In this document: positions 12,663-27,700 of the stretch, one piece after another
How the letters are laid out: each line of letters opens with the position of its first letter
How positions within the stretch are numbered: the first letter of the stretch is position 1
Assembly: GCA_947247005.1 (NCBI GenBank)
Contig: OX365948.1
Location: forward strand, 10,467,455 to 10,531,454
From: Spisula solida
Lineage: Eukaryota; Mollusca; Bivalvia; Venerida; Mactridae
DNA length: 64,000 bases
Direction of reading: 5' to 3'
Translations under genes and position numbers: made by a program
Notes under the pieces: model-generated
What the model was told of the DNA's origin: nothing
The model's database searches: none
Seen by the model: the letters and a program-made list of their open reading frames with translations, nothing else

Positions 12663-12769
12663 TCAGGACTGGGAGCAAGCAGAGAATTTAAACCTACGGG
12701 CACTGGATTTAGATTTCTGTTTCTTCTGTTTAGTGTCTGGAATGGTTTCTTCCACAAGCTCATTACTTT
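12663..12769 (-). CDS. STK11: STK11 exon 9 (terminal, CaaX box)
   Basis: 107 nt, residues 408-442 plus TGA. It encodes [35 protein letters not shown] basic, low-complexity tail ends in Cys-Ser-Gln-Ser, a four-residue CaaX-type prenylation motif placed like human LKB1's CKQQ. Human has RRLS just before the cysteine (phosphorylated by PKA/RSK); here the spacing is RRFKFS. Acceptor TTTTCAG at 12770-12776. Confidence 0.93.
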
Positions 12770-15700
12770 CTGAAAAATATCAAGTTTGTTTTCATAAATA
12801 GACTGAGTTTGATTTGATTGGAGTTTGTAAAGCCCTCATATCATTCCATACCTTTTGGTAATTTTGATTTTTAGAAAAGCCATGCATGTATATGACTAAT
12901 ATGATGTTAAATAGGACAGCATGCAACAATTTGAAAATGTCAAGTCCAAATGCATGCATTTTCATAATGAAGGCACTATTTAAATTTTATAATACATATA
13001 ACAGAAAAATGTAATTTTCATCATAATATTTCTCATAAAAACACAACAGGGCCAAATGGCTACACAAGTTTCACAGATTCTACCCTGTTACCTGCCAATG
13101 CCCAAAACAATACTTGAAACGACACCTTAATAGCTGGAGGAGCCACTAAATGCAGACAACATATTTTTGTTTATATTTACAAAAAAATTAAAAATATCAT
13201 AGTTTCCAAAACAGGTCTAACAAGAGGGCCAAGATGGCCTAAAATCGCTCACCTAAGTTGTATGGCACAACATTTTTTAATAGCACAAGCAGAGTGTGGA
13301 AATACAGCAAGTGTTACAAAGGACAGTATATAAGGTAATATTATTTGTGGGCCATGTAGTAATCAGGGCAGTACTTAATAGAGTTCCCATGTAAGTCCAC
13401 TATCAGTTTAATCAAGCTTCAAATGTAACTTCTAGAGTGTAAACAAGGATACTTTAGGACTTGACCAGTTGACCTAGTTTTTGACCCCTTGTGACCAATT
13501 TCAAACTTGACCTAGATATCACTGAGACAAACCTTCTGACCAATTTTCATGAAGATTTAGTTTAAAATGCGACCTCTAGTGTGTTAACAACTAATTGTGG
13601 ACGCACGACATACGCTGCACAACAAACATTCATGGATTCTAATAGCTCACCATTAGCGTCCGGATCAGGTGAGCAAAAAAACTCCGAAAGAAGATACAGA
13701 GTTGGAAGTCCTTAAATTATAAAGAGAAAAAGATAATCCAATATCAAAGTATCAAAAAGGATAATGAAGTAAGTAAAGTAGAAGAGAGCAATCTACTTCT
13801 TCCAAATCCCATGGGTGAAAGTTGAAAAATATGAAAATACTGAAAAATGAGCTGGGGGCCAGGGGGCCGCAGGACTCCCGGTGGGTCCAGGGCAAAGCCT
13901 TGGCCAGGGGTCCAGGGGGCCAGAGGCCCCCGGAAGCTCCTTGAAAACAGCATTTTAAGGTACTTCTGAAAGCAAATTCTGGCACTTCTGACTTGCTGTT
14001 ATAACAAATAAAGGCCCGCAAAAAGCTTGTTCACTTGGTGATTTTTTTTTCACTTTCAAGTAAATACCTTTGAATTATCATTGGACTTCTACTGAGTACA
14101 GGTTGGAGTTCTAAAAGTGAACAAGTGTCTGTACAAAAGTAATAGTCAATGGATTTAAGGTTGTACCTTGTCGAGAAGTGCAGATAATTTGGACAAAAAT
14201 GCTTGATAGTTGCCTATTCTTGTGTGGAGGTTGGGGTCCCAATGGTGAACAAGTTTCATCCAGTAAAGTATGAAAGCAGGGGTAGGGGTCTGGAGGGGCA
14301 ACCCCCTCCTCTCCTAGAAGCTTCTGAGAATAAGTGACTTTGATTGCCAATAAACAGCTTAACTCCAGCATCATGAGGTTACTGTCATGTAAAATGTCTG
14401 TATGTGTGAACATTTTCATCTGATGTATAGACTGTGAATGGATATAAATATCTACACAAAAAACTTTCAACACATTCCTTTAGTAGATTGAATAGCAATA
14501 TTTTGTTTACTGTAAATAAGTTTCATATTTAGCCAATATAAAAAAGACTTTATAGAATAGAAAAACTGTGAATAAGTGGAATCTGATCAATCATCATTTG
14601 TGTTACAGAATCTGATAATTAACTAAAATACCATTTTTTAGTTTTAGTTTTAGATTAATTAAGTAAGTATCACTAAGGGCTATATTTGGTTAAAATTGTG
14701 CTTATATATTTTTGCAAGCAAGACAATGACTCTGCTTCAGGTAAATCACAATTTTCAATTAAAACTTAAAAGTAAACAAGAGATGTTTGTAAAACATGTA
14801 TGCCCCAATAGTCAGAAATAGTTAAGGTCAGTGACCTTGACCTTTGACCTACTAACCTCAAAATCAATAGGGGTCATCTACTGTTGATGACTAACCTCTA
14901 TGTAAAGTTGTAAGATCCTAGGACGAAGCGTCCTTGTGTTATTGAACGGAAACCATTTGAATAGTCAGAAATGGTAAAGGTCACAGTGACCTTGATGTTA
15001 AACCTACTGATCAATAGGGTCCGTCTACTGTTGATAACCAACCTCCATGGAAAGTTTGAAGATCCTAGGACAAAGCGTTCTTCCATTATTAAATATACCC
15101 CCTAATGGCAGATGGGGGCATAATAATATTAGATCTACTATACGAGAAACAGTGTATGTAGTCACTCTTTTCGTCAGTTTACTTACAAAACATTCAGGAT
15201 ATATCAGGCCCATTAAAGGATAACATATACACACTGGGACACTTGTGGAATAATAATTGTAATCCTTATTCATTACAACTTGGTAAGAAATAAAATCATG
15301 TTTTTATTTAATTTCTGAATTGTGCTATGTCGTCTTTAACCTTTTTAACTCTTCACTGTCAATACTTGTGCGTCGCTCACACGATTTTGTAAATATAAAG
15401 TACAATATTGCCCCAGAGTGGGAAGAAGAAGGTCCCTGTTCTGCAAGTAGGCCTTCTGAATCATGTTGAAAAAATGCAAATTTTCTCAATAGCCCAGGAA
15501 TCTAAAGCGGATATTTTTGGCATGTCATTCCCCATATTGACATGAAATGAACTGGCTTCTTTGAATCATCATGACATGGAAGTATAAAATGTCTGGGAGT
15601 ACCTCTATAGATCCAGTACTGACTGACCATTTATTATCATGTTTGTAACTGCTACAAATAACACTGTGTGTTCACCAACACCACACTCATACAACGCTGT

Positions 15701-18700
15701 GTAAACTAAAAGTCCCATTTATATTGTCAAGAGGCTTTTATTGAACAAATTTGCAGCAACAAAATATTACAATTTCCAGAGTTTTTGACGGAAAAAACGG
15801 CGCTGTACTGTACCTAATTTCTTTTTAATTCAACCATTCAAAGCTTTGTCACGCTCGTATCCGATTCGCCAATGTATTTCAACTGTTTCCCGATCGCCAA
15901 TTATTCCTGACATACTTCTCTCACGCGCTTAATTGCGTTTGAAAAATACGAAATTCCACTTTCGATTTGATGACATTTCTTACAACCGGTACTGAATACC
16001 CGAATAGCGGAAAGATCGAGTGCCGTGATTGGTTCAATGAATTACAAGGATACATGTAGAGGTAACTTCATCGGCCAATCAGAACGGTCGTTTCATTTGT
16101 GCACTGGAAAACCAAAACGGTCTAAAATAATTACGAATATCGCGGTCGCGCTAGCAAAAGTCGGCATACCCCCCCCCCCCCCTCAAATTTTTACGACAGA
16201 TTTACGCGATTTGGAAAAACGGTCTTGGGACATGTCTAAAATACGGAAATCCGTCATAAAACGGAAAACTTTCACCCATGAAATCCTTCATTTTGCATGT
16301 CCGAAAAACTTCGAAGTAAGGAGAAAAACTTACTGTGAGAATTAATTTGTGTTCCATTGCCTTCTACATGCTGTGTTGGTACAGCTAACCTATCATCTGA
16401 TTCATACTCTTCCTCCTCATCGCTGTACATACCCATGTGAAGGTCATCTATATATGGTATAACTGTCATACTGCGTAACTGATCATCCATCTCGGGATGG
16501 CACGGGAAAGGTACTATGTCACATGTACGAGGGAACTTCTTTCTGTACCAGCTGTAATACAGACAAATTTGATAACTTAAGTTAGTTGTCTCCTGAATCT
16601 AAGCATCCATAATCTCATTAACAGCCATTATTGAATCTACAATATTTCATACTGCAATACAATTGCATTTACAAATACAATACAATCTATATTTTGAGTC
16701 GGATCAGGGCTTTTTTAAAGGTAGGGGAATGGGCTTTTTCTTCAACTTTTGGAGAAAAATAACTAATATTTTTTGCAAAAGGGGGAGAAACAATTATCCT
16801 GAGGGGAAGACGCCTGTAAACGGCCCCTGCTATAGAAGGAAACAAGCTCTGTGGATATATGTACAAACAAGAAACAACAGAGAAACAACATGAAAATATA
16901 TAAATACTTTTATCAACAAGAATGAAACATGCAATGTGACTTACTCGTGTTGTTTTATTTCTGCTATAGTAGTTCTCTTCGAGGCTTGGTACTGTAACAT
17001 TTCTGCAGAGGAAAAAAAGCTACAATTATAACCCAATTGCATAAACAATAGATAGTGCCTTCTTTTTATCAGTCTGAAAATTGAGCTTAAATTGTATTTA
17101 AATTATTTCATACAAATGAAGACTATCCATGCATAGGGCCAACCACCAGTTCTGGGTACTGTTTTATCAAAACGCGGAAATCGTAAGCTTATGTTCAAAT
17201 TTAAATTCTTCTTAACCCTTTAACGGCTACAAATTGCTGTGAAGGATTGTTCAATATTAATCATTATCGAGTCAAAGAAGTCATACAACCAATATATGTT
17301 CCCAATATGTTGGTTTAAAGGGGCATGCCCTGGAACTGAAGTGTCTAGAATAGCAATCAAATTGGTATCATTTTCATACCTAAGTCAAATAATGAAAACC
17401 CTGTAAAAAAGTTATGAAATATCCGGCTAGTTTTTTAAAAAGAATATTTCAAGAATAACTAAATATCGTTGTCGTCAATAAAAGGCTGACAGCCTTTTAT
17501 TCAAATTGATATACAAAATATCGAAGCGTGCGTTTTAGAGTAAATTTTTAAGTCAAATTCTTCTTTAACTTTCCGGTAATAGTTGGTTTTACAAGTGATA
17601 AACGCAATTTTATTGTATGCAACCAAGACACTCCAGTTTCTGGGCATGCCCCTTTAAGAGAACAATTAAGAATTTAACTTTAAGTTTAAGATTTCAGTAA
17701 GCGCTTTGATAAAAGAGTACCCTGGAGACTACCCTCATTTTCTGACTAGTAGGGCAACTATACCAGCACTATGTTTATATAACTTTGGTAATGCTGTGGG
17801 TTAGGAATGAATCCTCCACTACCAACCTCAAAGCAGACAAACTAACCACTCTGCCACCAAGTAACTAAGTTACTGACATGCTAACAAGTGAGAGACTACC
17901 TTAAAATTTGATACATGAGAATCTTTTATACATTGTGCTATCATTTTCCATCGTGGATTGTTTATGTAAAGAAGACAAGACTAGTGTAAACACACACTGT
18001 ACTCGGGAACTTACCAGTTAAAAGAGAGGACAACATTTTATCAACAGTGTCTGGAATTGTATATTCTCCTTTGCAAATATTTTCAAACAATCTATACACA
18101 TTTTCCCCTTCAAATGGATAAAGTCCTGTAGTCATATTATACCTGAAAAAAAATAAAAATGTTGAGAACCTAAATTCATTATACACGTGCATGCCTCAAC
18201 ATCATGAAAACAGTGCATCCTGATAACATTCAAAGTTATATTAAAATTCAGTTTTTCGACATACAAGAATGATCTCCCTTCATAAGGATCTTGATAAGTC
18301 GATTTCTGAAACTGAATTGTCTCCCCTCCTGTCCCTGAAACTGTATTGTCTCCCCTGCTGTCCCTATCTATATTGGAAAGTAATTGGTGCTCGAGCAGAA
18401 ATAGGGGGCGTAATTTGACAAGTCTATGGTGTAAAGGGTTAAACAAAAATTTGAAAAGAATTTCATGGCAGATAAACGTTGGTCCTCCAAGTTTCTATTC
18501 TAACGATTTTAGCATTTGGGGGAAATGGTTTGCTTTTGTTACAGGGGATATGACTAAAGAATAGCTTCAAAAGTGGAGGTACGATAACAGATAGATAAAA
18601 TACTAACAATGTTACCCAGGTCTGGATTTTAAGCAGCAGAATTAAAGAAATCTTACAGGGGATATGACCAAAGAATAGCTTCAAAAGTTGCTGAATAACC

Positions 18701-21700
18701 AACAAATAAAATACTTACAATGTTACCCCGCCAGACCAAATATCCACTTTGAATCCTTGGAATGTTTCTAAACCATTGGCAATTTCTGGTGGCTGAAATG
18801 CTGGGGATCCCTGACTTGTTTTACAAGTATCATCTTTGCTAAACATATCTAATGCCTGAAGTGTAAAACATGAATAAAGAAAATCTACTCAAACATAGTA
18901 GTAGTGAATAGTTTATTGGTTAATAGTTTAGGGCAGGTCAGTTCGGTAATAGGACCTGTCCTACGTGTATATTCGTCCACATTTCCCCAGTGTAAGCACC
19001 CAAACATAAAACAGATTCACAGACTACTCAATTTTTTTAAGTTTGATAATGAAATAAGTATTCAGTGGATCATTCCTAGTAACTAAGTTGCATCCATCAC
19101 CATGAGCACATTAGACAGTTAAGCAGATTTCGCCATTGCTTAGCGCCAAGCAAGGGAAATACCATTTTAATTTTGTCTTCAGTACGATGTAGCCACAAAG
19201 TGAACCCCAGTTCTACCGAACTCGAAGTGGACACTATACCATTAGGCTAAAGGCACAGGGTATACAACATTTCTTTAGAATTAATACATTTGTCATACAA
19301 TTTCAAGACAGATGAGAGTTTAACACCAATTTAACCAACAATTTGATTCTAATACATCCTCTCTTTGGGGGCAAAACAATGTACTAAGCTTTGAAAAAAT
19401 CAGTACATCAATCTGTGAGCACTCCACCAATAACACCATACAAGTGGATAGAAACTATGACAACATTAAATGCCATAAATCTATACAATTGCCTTTGTCT
19501 GTACAGTTTTCCCAGTTTCCTCATTTTCCCAAATACAAATTCCATAGAAATCTCTACAAGCTTGATTAGTAACAATCACAATAGAAGTCAACAAACAGCA
19601 AATAATCAGCATTCCTAATTTGGAAGATAAATGAAGGTTAACTTTCTGGTATAAATGATAATGGAGTCTATGATACTGAAGCTTATCTCATTTGATTACC
19701 ACAGGACCCAGACAATGACGACAATCTATACTGGATATTACAATCAAGTATGTTTGTACCACTCTATACACTGACCATTACCATGATACTCTAGTACTTG
19801 ATTGTGTCAAATAACCTGAGATGAACATGCTATTTGTTTGTTTAGGGTTGATTTCTTAAATGTCAACCCCTAACTTTACCAAACCTCTAACTTGGGTCCT
19901 GCACCAATTTACCAACCCTCTAACTTGGGCCCTGCACCAATTTACCAACCCTCTAACTTGGGCCCTTCACCAATTTACCAACCCTCTAACTTTGGTCCAG
20001 CACCAATTTACCAACCCTCAAACTTGGGCCCTGCACCAATTTACCAACCCTCTAACTTGGGCCCTTCACCAATTTACCAACCCTCTAACTTTGGTCCAGC
20101 ACCAATTTACCAACCCTCTATAACTTTGGTCCAGCACCCATTTACCAACCCTCTAACTTGGGTCCAGCACCAATTTACCAACCCTCTAACTTGGGCCCTT
20201 CACCAATTTACCAACCCTCTAACTTTGGTCCAGCACCCATTTACCAACCCTCTAACTTGGGCCCTGCACCAATTTACCAACCCTCTATAACTTTGGTCCA
20301 GCACCAATTTACCAACCCTCTAACTTTGGTCCAGCACCAATTTACCAACCCTCTAACTTTGGTCCAGCACCAATTTACCAACCCTCTAACTTGGGCCCTT
20401 CACCAATTTACCAACCCTCTAACTTTGGTCCAGCACCCATTTACCAACCCTCTAACTTTGGTCCAGCACCAATTTACCAACCCTCTAACTTGGGCCCTGC
20501 ACCAATTTACCAACCCTCTAACTTTGGTCCAGCACCAATTTACCAACCCTCTAACTTGGGCCCTTCACCCATTTACCAACCCTCTAACTTGGGCCCTGCA
20601 CCAATTTACCAACCCTCTATAACTTTGGTCCAGCACCAATTTACCAACCCTCTAACTTTGGTCCAGCACCAATTTACCAACCCTCTAACTTTGGTCCAGC
20701 ACCAATTTACCAACCCTCTAACTTGGGCCCTTCACCAATTTACCAACCCTCTAACTTTGGTCCAGCACCCATTTACCAACCCTCTAACTTGGGCCCTGCA
20801 CCAATTTACCAACCCTCTATAACTTTGGTCCAGCACCAATTTACCAACCCTCTAACTTTGGTCCAGCACCAATTTACCAACCCTCTAACTTTGGTCCAGC
20901 ACCAATTTACCAACCCTCTAACTTTGGTCCAGCACCAATTTACCAACCCTCTAACTTGGGCCCTGCACCAATTTACCAACCCTCTAACTTTGGTCCAGCA
21001 CCAATTTACCAACCCTCTAACTTGGGCCCTTCACCAATTTACCAACCCTCTAACTTTGGTCCAGCACCCATTTACCAACCCTCTAACTTGGGCCCTGCAC
21101 CAATTTACCAACCCTCTATAACTTTGGTCCAGCACCAATTTACCAACCCTCTAACTTTGGTCCAGCGCCAATTTACCAACCCTCTAACTTTGGTCCAGCA
21201 CCAATTTACCAACCCTCTAACTTTGGTCCAGCACCAATTTACCAACCCTAATTTAAGCATCCCACACTAATTTACCAACTCTCTTACTTGGGTCCCTCAT
21301 ACGCATCAACATCTGGAGACTTCATGGTCAAAACAAATTTGTTTGCCTCGGCATAAAAATAAAGTACAACCATTTAATTCTGCTGCATTTAATTGTACAA
21401 TTTCAGTTAAAACCTCTGAATACCTAAATGTATATGCCACAGTAAGTCATTTGTTAGAAAAGACTGAACAACATTCAGCTAAACATTCTATTTTTCATTT
21501 TCCTTGGTCTCCTGATGCCTACTGCCCTGCAGTGGTGAACATGCACACTGAGGCCACATGAATAGCATCACTTTGTTAACTTTAAAATTATTAATTTCGC
21601 GGTGGATGAATTTTCAATGATTTTGCAATGAACCAGATTGCGAAATTAGATCCCCTCGAATAATTGGCCACAAAATATGTAACAGGAGATTTTTCCTTCA

Positions 21701-24700
21701 TTGTTTTAAATCCACAAATTTAAGAAACTGTAGAATTACCATTTTACCAAAATCCTCGAAATTTAATATCTGCGAAAATTAATGACAATGGATAAAAGCC
21801 TTACCTCGGCTACACCTAGATCGGTGATTTTTAATACTTGATCTAAGGTAACAAGCAGATTTCCAGGTTTAATATCTTTATGGATAACAGAATTACTGTG
21901 TAAATACTCTAATCCATCTATCAACTGTACAAAGTACCTGCAATAAAACATCAAGTTTATATTCACATACTATTACATCCCAATAAATGGAAATGTCTCA
22001 TGCTAAAATGCTTTAAGTTCAGCATTAAACATTTGCATTAGTTTTCAAAACTTTCCTGAGAAGAAACTTAAAGAAGATCAATGTTTGTTAACTTTTGATA
22101 ATACTGTGCTCCATTGAAACTGATCTGGATTGGATGTATTGATTAAACTGTAACCTTATATATTTGCGGTCAACTTCACCAACTGACTAAGTCAAGAATG
22201 GCCTAATACTCCCATGATGCGGTCAACTTCACCAACTGACCATGTCAAGAATAGCCTAATACTCCCAAGATGCTTAACCACTTTACCACAGGGATGGTTA
22301 TTTTATCTATACTGCTTCACAATCAGTTGACCAAACAAGGTTTCCTGAATCTACCAACCAGTACTGACTAAGTTGTTCACTAGGTTCTGAACCACTAGGT
22401 TCTGAACCACAAGGTCACGGTCATCTTGGTGATTTTTTATTCTAGTTTACAGCTTTTTAGCGAAGATACCTGTAATTTAATAGAATATTGACCATTTTAG
22501 TCAGAATCCTCAGGGTCAGTCGAGAATTTTAGGGGTCAAAGTGTCAATCCAAATGTAAAATGAAACCCCTGTTTGAAAGTAATCATTTTCTGAGTACTCA
22601 TTCCATCATTCAACAAACGATGACACAACCAACAAACCTTATTTAACAGTGTTAGCCAATGTTGTTTGGTACAATATAAGGTCGGCATAAACTTCAAATA
22701 TGATTATTTTAGTTCATTATTTTACCAAATCAGTGAACAAATAAATTTTTACTGAGTAAGCAAAAAATTATTTAGCCAAATGTTGCTTGATAAAACATAA
22801 ATTAATATATTATTATAGTGAATGTATATTTTTCCCAATTTTCAAAATGGAAAAACTTGAGTAAGGGGGATATGACAGAAACTTGCAGCAGTGATGTCTT
22901 GATAAATGTTAGTAATAACAACGTTATGTTCAGATCAATAGCATGAGGAAGTATGTTGTGATATTCTATCTTGTCACGATACCAGTCATCATACAAGCTG
23001 ATTCATTAATGATCACGTCATATATCAATTAGTCATCATTTAAGAACATCCAATTACTACAATTTTAATCATAATTGATAGACCACCACAACACACATAC
23101 ATGTATAATATTATCTTAATTCAGCACAGTTACTAGAAATTCTGTTCGATTGCAGCGGCAGTATCAACAAAAACTAATAACAGACGGTCAATCATAATGC
23201 AGTCATAACAAAAACATAAAAAAATTTGATTATTCAGCAAGATGTTTTGACTGATTCTGGAACAAAACTAACATGCATCAGAATTATTTTTAGGTGTGTG
23301 GTGAAGCATGCACAATAAAAACAGTTTGTTTTAACAACCGTTTGGTTTTTAGTTGTTTGAAGAACAACTAGTTTTAACACACTTTCAACAATTGATCTGT
23401 TTTTGACATAGTACTTTGATGTAAAAGAGAAATAATAGAACACATGTTCCCATGTTTCAATTTTTTACTGTAAATATTCTATTTAATCTTGACTCATATT
23501 TTGCATCAAATTTGTTTGAATATTTTACTTGGTTGATCAGCAAGTTTCTATCAAATTTTACTTGCCTCAGGGCCAACATATACTTGCCAGGGGGGTTAAA
23601 TCGAAGACTGATTGAATGTCACCTCACCAGCAAGACACTTTCAGTAACTATGGTAGGTTTAAGTGAGTCTGCGGCTCTACATAATTTAAGGAAAACCTTA
23701 ATTACTTTCTTAGAAATAAAACAACTTTAATTAAGTTTTTCAGACAAGTTCATCAGTAGTCTTATGTAAAGAGAAACTACAAATGTGTAAACTAGACAGA
23801 TAAGACATTTGTGAAAGCATTTTGTAAAAGACAAGTCCTAGAAAGGCAAGATCAATATCAGCAAATAATAAATAATTACAAAACTTGAATAAGTAGAACA
23901 AGAGCTGTCACTGTAAGTGTAAGGGACAAATGCCCCAGAAATATTGTAAGCTAAGGGAATAGCTTATTATTGTGGAGACTTTGACAATAAAGAACATTAT
24001 CATGGTGGTATAGTTTGATATAAATCCCATAAATGTTGAAGTAGTATTTTAGTGTCCTAGCAAAAATTCTTTGAAAATAAGTCTGATAATAAAATGTGAG
24101 CAAATGAAATTGCGGAAACATACTGTAAAGGTATTGTCACATAACCTAGGGATAATGATAAATATGTATAGAAATCAATAATGATGCAGATCTAATTAGC
24201 GATATTATAAGCCATGGCATATTACATTGATACAATCGGCATGCTACCATACAAGTTTGTACAATAACCTGACCAAATCTAGGGAGATTACTGGTAACTA
24301 ACAATGGATCACAGACAATCTAACAAGTCGATAATATTAGAAAACAAACTGTTAGAAAACATAGCTCTATCATTTACAACAACAGGGTATTGGCACATAT
24401 GATTTTTGTGTCTGTGTGCATCAATACCCAATGATTTACAACAGTTGACATTTCTGTTTAAAAGAATATGTGTAGTACCCAACATCATTTGGTTTTTTAG
24501 TTTATTTTCGTCTCATCAATACAAATACAGATAAAACACAATTACGTATATCAAACTAAAACATAGAATTGTATTGCCACTCTAATCAGAGTTATAAGAG
24601 ACTAGTACCTATTAAATACTAAATAAAAAACTAATGACTTAAACATAAAAGGCAAAATAAAATTTCTTTTTTGTTATCACATGTCAAAAATCAAAATGCT

Positions 24701-27700
24701 TAGTAGTAAAAAATAAATAAATATTATAGTAATAATAAAACACCTATAATTACAGTTAAAAATATATATAGCTAAGCATACCTAATTTATATTCACATTA
24801 CACTATTCTTACATCAGAAATAAATAAAAGAATGCATTTACAGTATGTACGATCACTAACTATACAAAGTATTTGAACGAACTTTCAGTATATTGAAACA
24901 GGTTTTGGCGGTTAATTTAACAATTTCAACATTAGAAAGAACAAACATACATTTGTTAATATCATCCATATCATTAAAATTTACATTGATATCCATATAA
25001 TAGCTTTATCAAATAAGACATTTCTAAAAGTTTGGTAAGCAGAGCATTCAATAAGTGCATGAAACTCAGTTTCAACAGTCAGTTTACATAGGACAGATTC
25101 TGTCATTGACAGCAAGATTCTCATATAATTATCTACCCGTCTCAATTCAATCTAAACTTAGCAAGAGCTGTTCTGTGCTTAGCAGGCATATACATAGACA
25201 CATAAGACTCAATTTCAAAATCAGTTTTAAACAATTGTGAATAAGTTAAAACTATTTTTTGTCATTATCTGTCATTTTTTCTTTATTTTTTATCTGTTAA
25301 TATTATTTATGTCAGTTTTCTATTAACAGCAAACTAATTTTAGGTGATTTTACCAAACATTGAGCTTACTTACAAAATTCAAGTACTTTTCAAGGAAATT
25401 TTGGCAGTTTTAATTTCAAACTTGAAATTTACAAGTACCACGACCTAAGGCATCAAATTCAAGTTCTTTTCTAGAACTGTGCAAACCTTGTTCTGAGCGT
25501 CAAGCAATGGAAACATTAGTAACAGGTTTTTTTTCAGTCCTTGGTAAGGACACAGCAAAGACATGAGCCCAGACATCTCAAACTGGAAATGGATGCTCTA
25601 CCACTAGGTTATAACAGTGCTCCTATTGTTTGTATTATCATTAAGAGTTGGCATTGATTTAGTTTTACTTAATACAATAAATAAATTAATTATACAAATA
25701 AATACTTGACTTAACCAGTCAGCATGAAAAACAAGGAATGTGTTAATTGATAAACGAGTATGTGTGTAGATGTAAAACAACCTTACAAATATGACCCTCA
25801 TACGAGTCCATCTGCTAAGGTTGACAAGATATGTACCGTTCTTTATCTGATAGATTATGAATACGGTATACATTAAAAACTTAAAATCTTTTCCAGTTGG
25901 CAGTGCGGCCTAGTAGTTACAATGTAACATGTTCTGTACACTGAAACTAAATGCATATCTTTATGGGCTGAAGGTTCGAGTCTGCTGCTATACGCTTTTA
26001 ATATTCATATTATCCTTGATATATTACATGTATGTATATTTTATTTTTTCATGAAAAATTTGCTTTGTTCAATTGCTATTAATTTCAGTCCCCACTGGAT
26101 ATTGTATTTGTATTACATATATAGCCATCTGCGCCAAGGAAGATGATATATGTCACTATTTCGAATACGTGTTTATGGCCGAATGATAGTGGTTTATCTA
26201 TACTACATTGCCATATACATGGCCGTAATTACACTTTAGGGGACTGTAAGGGAATTTCGCGATGTTTTGAAGAAATAGGGGAATTTTGTCTATTAATATC
26301 AATGCTATCAGTAAATTGAGTAATACATATTTTAGAACTGTACAAAAAGCCAATTTCAACCTGAAAACAACAGCTACAAAAACTGCTGAAATTTGTTTGG
26401 AAGGGGATTTTTTCAGAAAATAAGAGGGAAAATGTATGTTCATGAGGTATGGGGAGGGAATTAGGTCAAGTTTTGGTCCCAACAATGGAAAAGTGAGGGG
26501 CCTGGTATGCAAGTAAGTAGACCATTTTATCAGAGTTATTCTTCTATCTTTCAATTTATTCATCTAATTCATGCACAAATTGTTCAAAAATACATTCAAA
26601 ATGCATGAATAAGTACAAATGTACCAGTTTTTGACAATATACGTGCATTTGATCAATAAAATGTTTAAAAAAAAGAATAGGAAGAGAAATACAGACAGCT
26701 ATGTGACAATTGGAAACATCACAGCTGTTTTAAAGATATATCACTGTCAGCATAATTAATGCATTCAAAGTGATATTAAATCATACGAAACTTTACAGAT
26801 CACTTTATTTTATCCAATTTTACTGAATGGGTGGGGGTTACAGTTACAACTAGCGCTATCATATTTAAAATCTTTTATAGTTACCTTTAACTTCCAAATT
26901 CCAATGAGAAATTACAAAAGTACAGAGCGGACACGAATCACATGCCTTATTGAGCCTTTAAACCTGTGACTTATAAGAATGGCTAGGGACCTGGGTCTTG
27001 CGCATGACACATCCTCTTGATGCGGTGGACATTTGTAGCAAGTATTATAAATATCCAATGAGAAATGCAAAGTTACAGAGCGAACACGAATCACATGCCT
27101 ATTTGTGCCTTTTAACCTTTGACCATTAAGTGTGACCTTGACCTTTGAGCTAGGGACCTACCTGTGTCTTGCGCATGACATACAGTCTTGATGTTGTGAA
27201 CATTTGTACCAAGTTATTTTTAAATCCAGTAAGAAATGATGAAGTTAGAGAGCTGATACGATTTTGCTAACTGATTGACAGACCACCAACCAACATGGTG
27301 ACTCCAGTATACCCCCTTCAAACCTTGTTTGCGGGGGTATAGAAAAATAGTAATCTACCTTGAAAGTTGGGAAACAAAAGTTAATGGCTTAATTATAGAA
27401 TGTTACTTACAAGTGTGATTGCCAGATAGGAAATTTCTTCTCCGGAGCACTTTCCAGCATGCTTTGAAGTTCATCAGCACAATATTCCATAATCATATAC
27501 CTGAACTGGTGTTAAGGGAAATCATTGAAAGTCAACAACACAGGTCACTAAAGTATAGCAAGTAATACACAACAATCCCTTACCACTACCGGTTTGAAAC
27601 AATGATCCTTTTTATCATTGTAACAGTGACCTTGACTCAAACTAACTTAAAATGAATCCCTATCTTCTCCCTACACTACACTGTACCTTACTATTTTATT

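Noticed and set aside
19860..21270. ORFs with [15 protein letters not shown] repeats resembling a structural or silk-like protein
   Set aside because: The array lies in an STK11 intron, 35-bp units repeatedly shift the frame, and all ORFs are overlapping products of a 33-bp period.
23452..23730. 92-codon plus-strand ORF
   Set aside because: Antisense within STK11 intron 3, low-complexity F/L/S-rich, no similarity recognised.
26198..26563. 121-codon minus-strand ORF
   Set aside because: No family likeness, AT-rich, within STK11 intron 3, no splice or start context.
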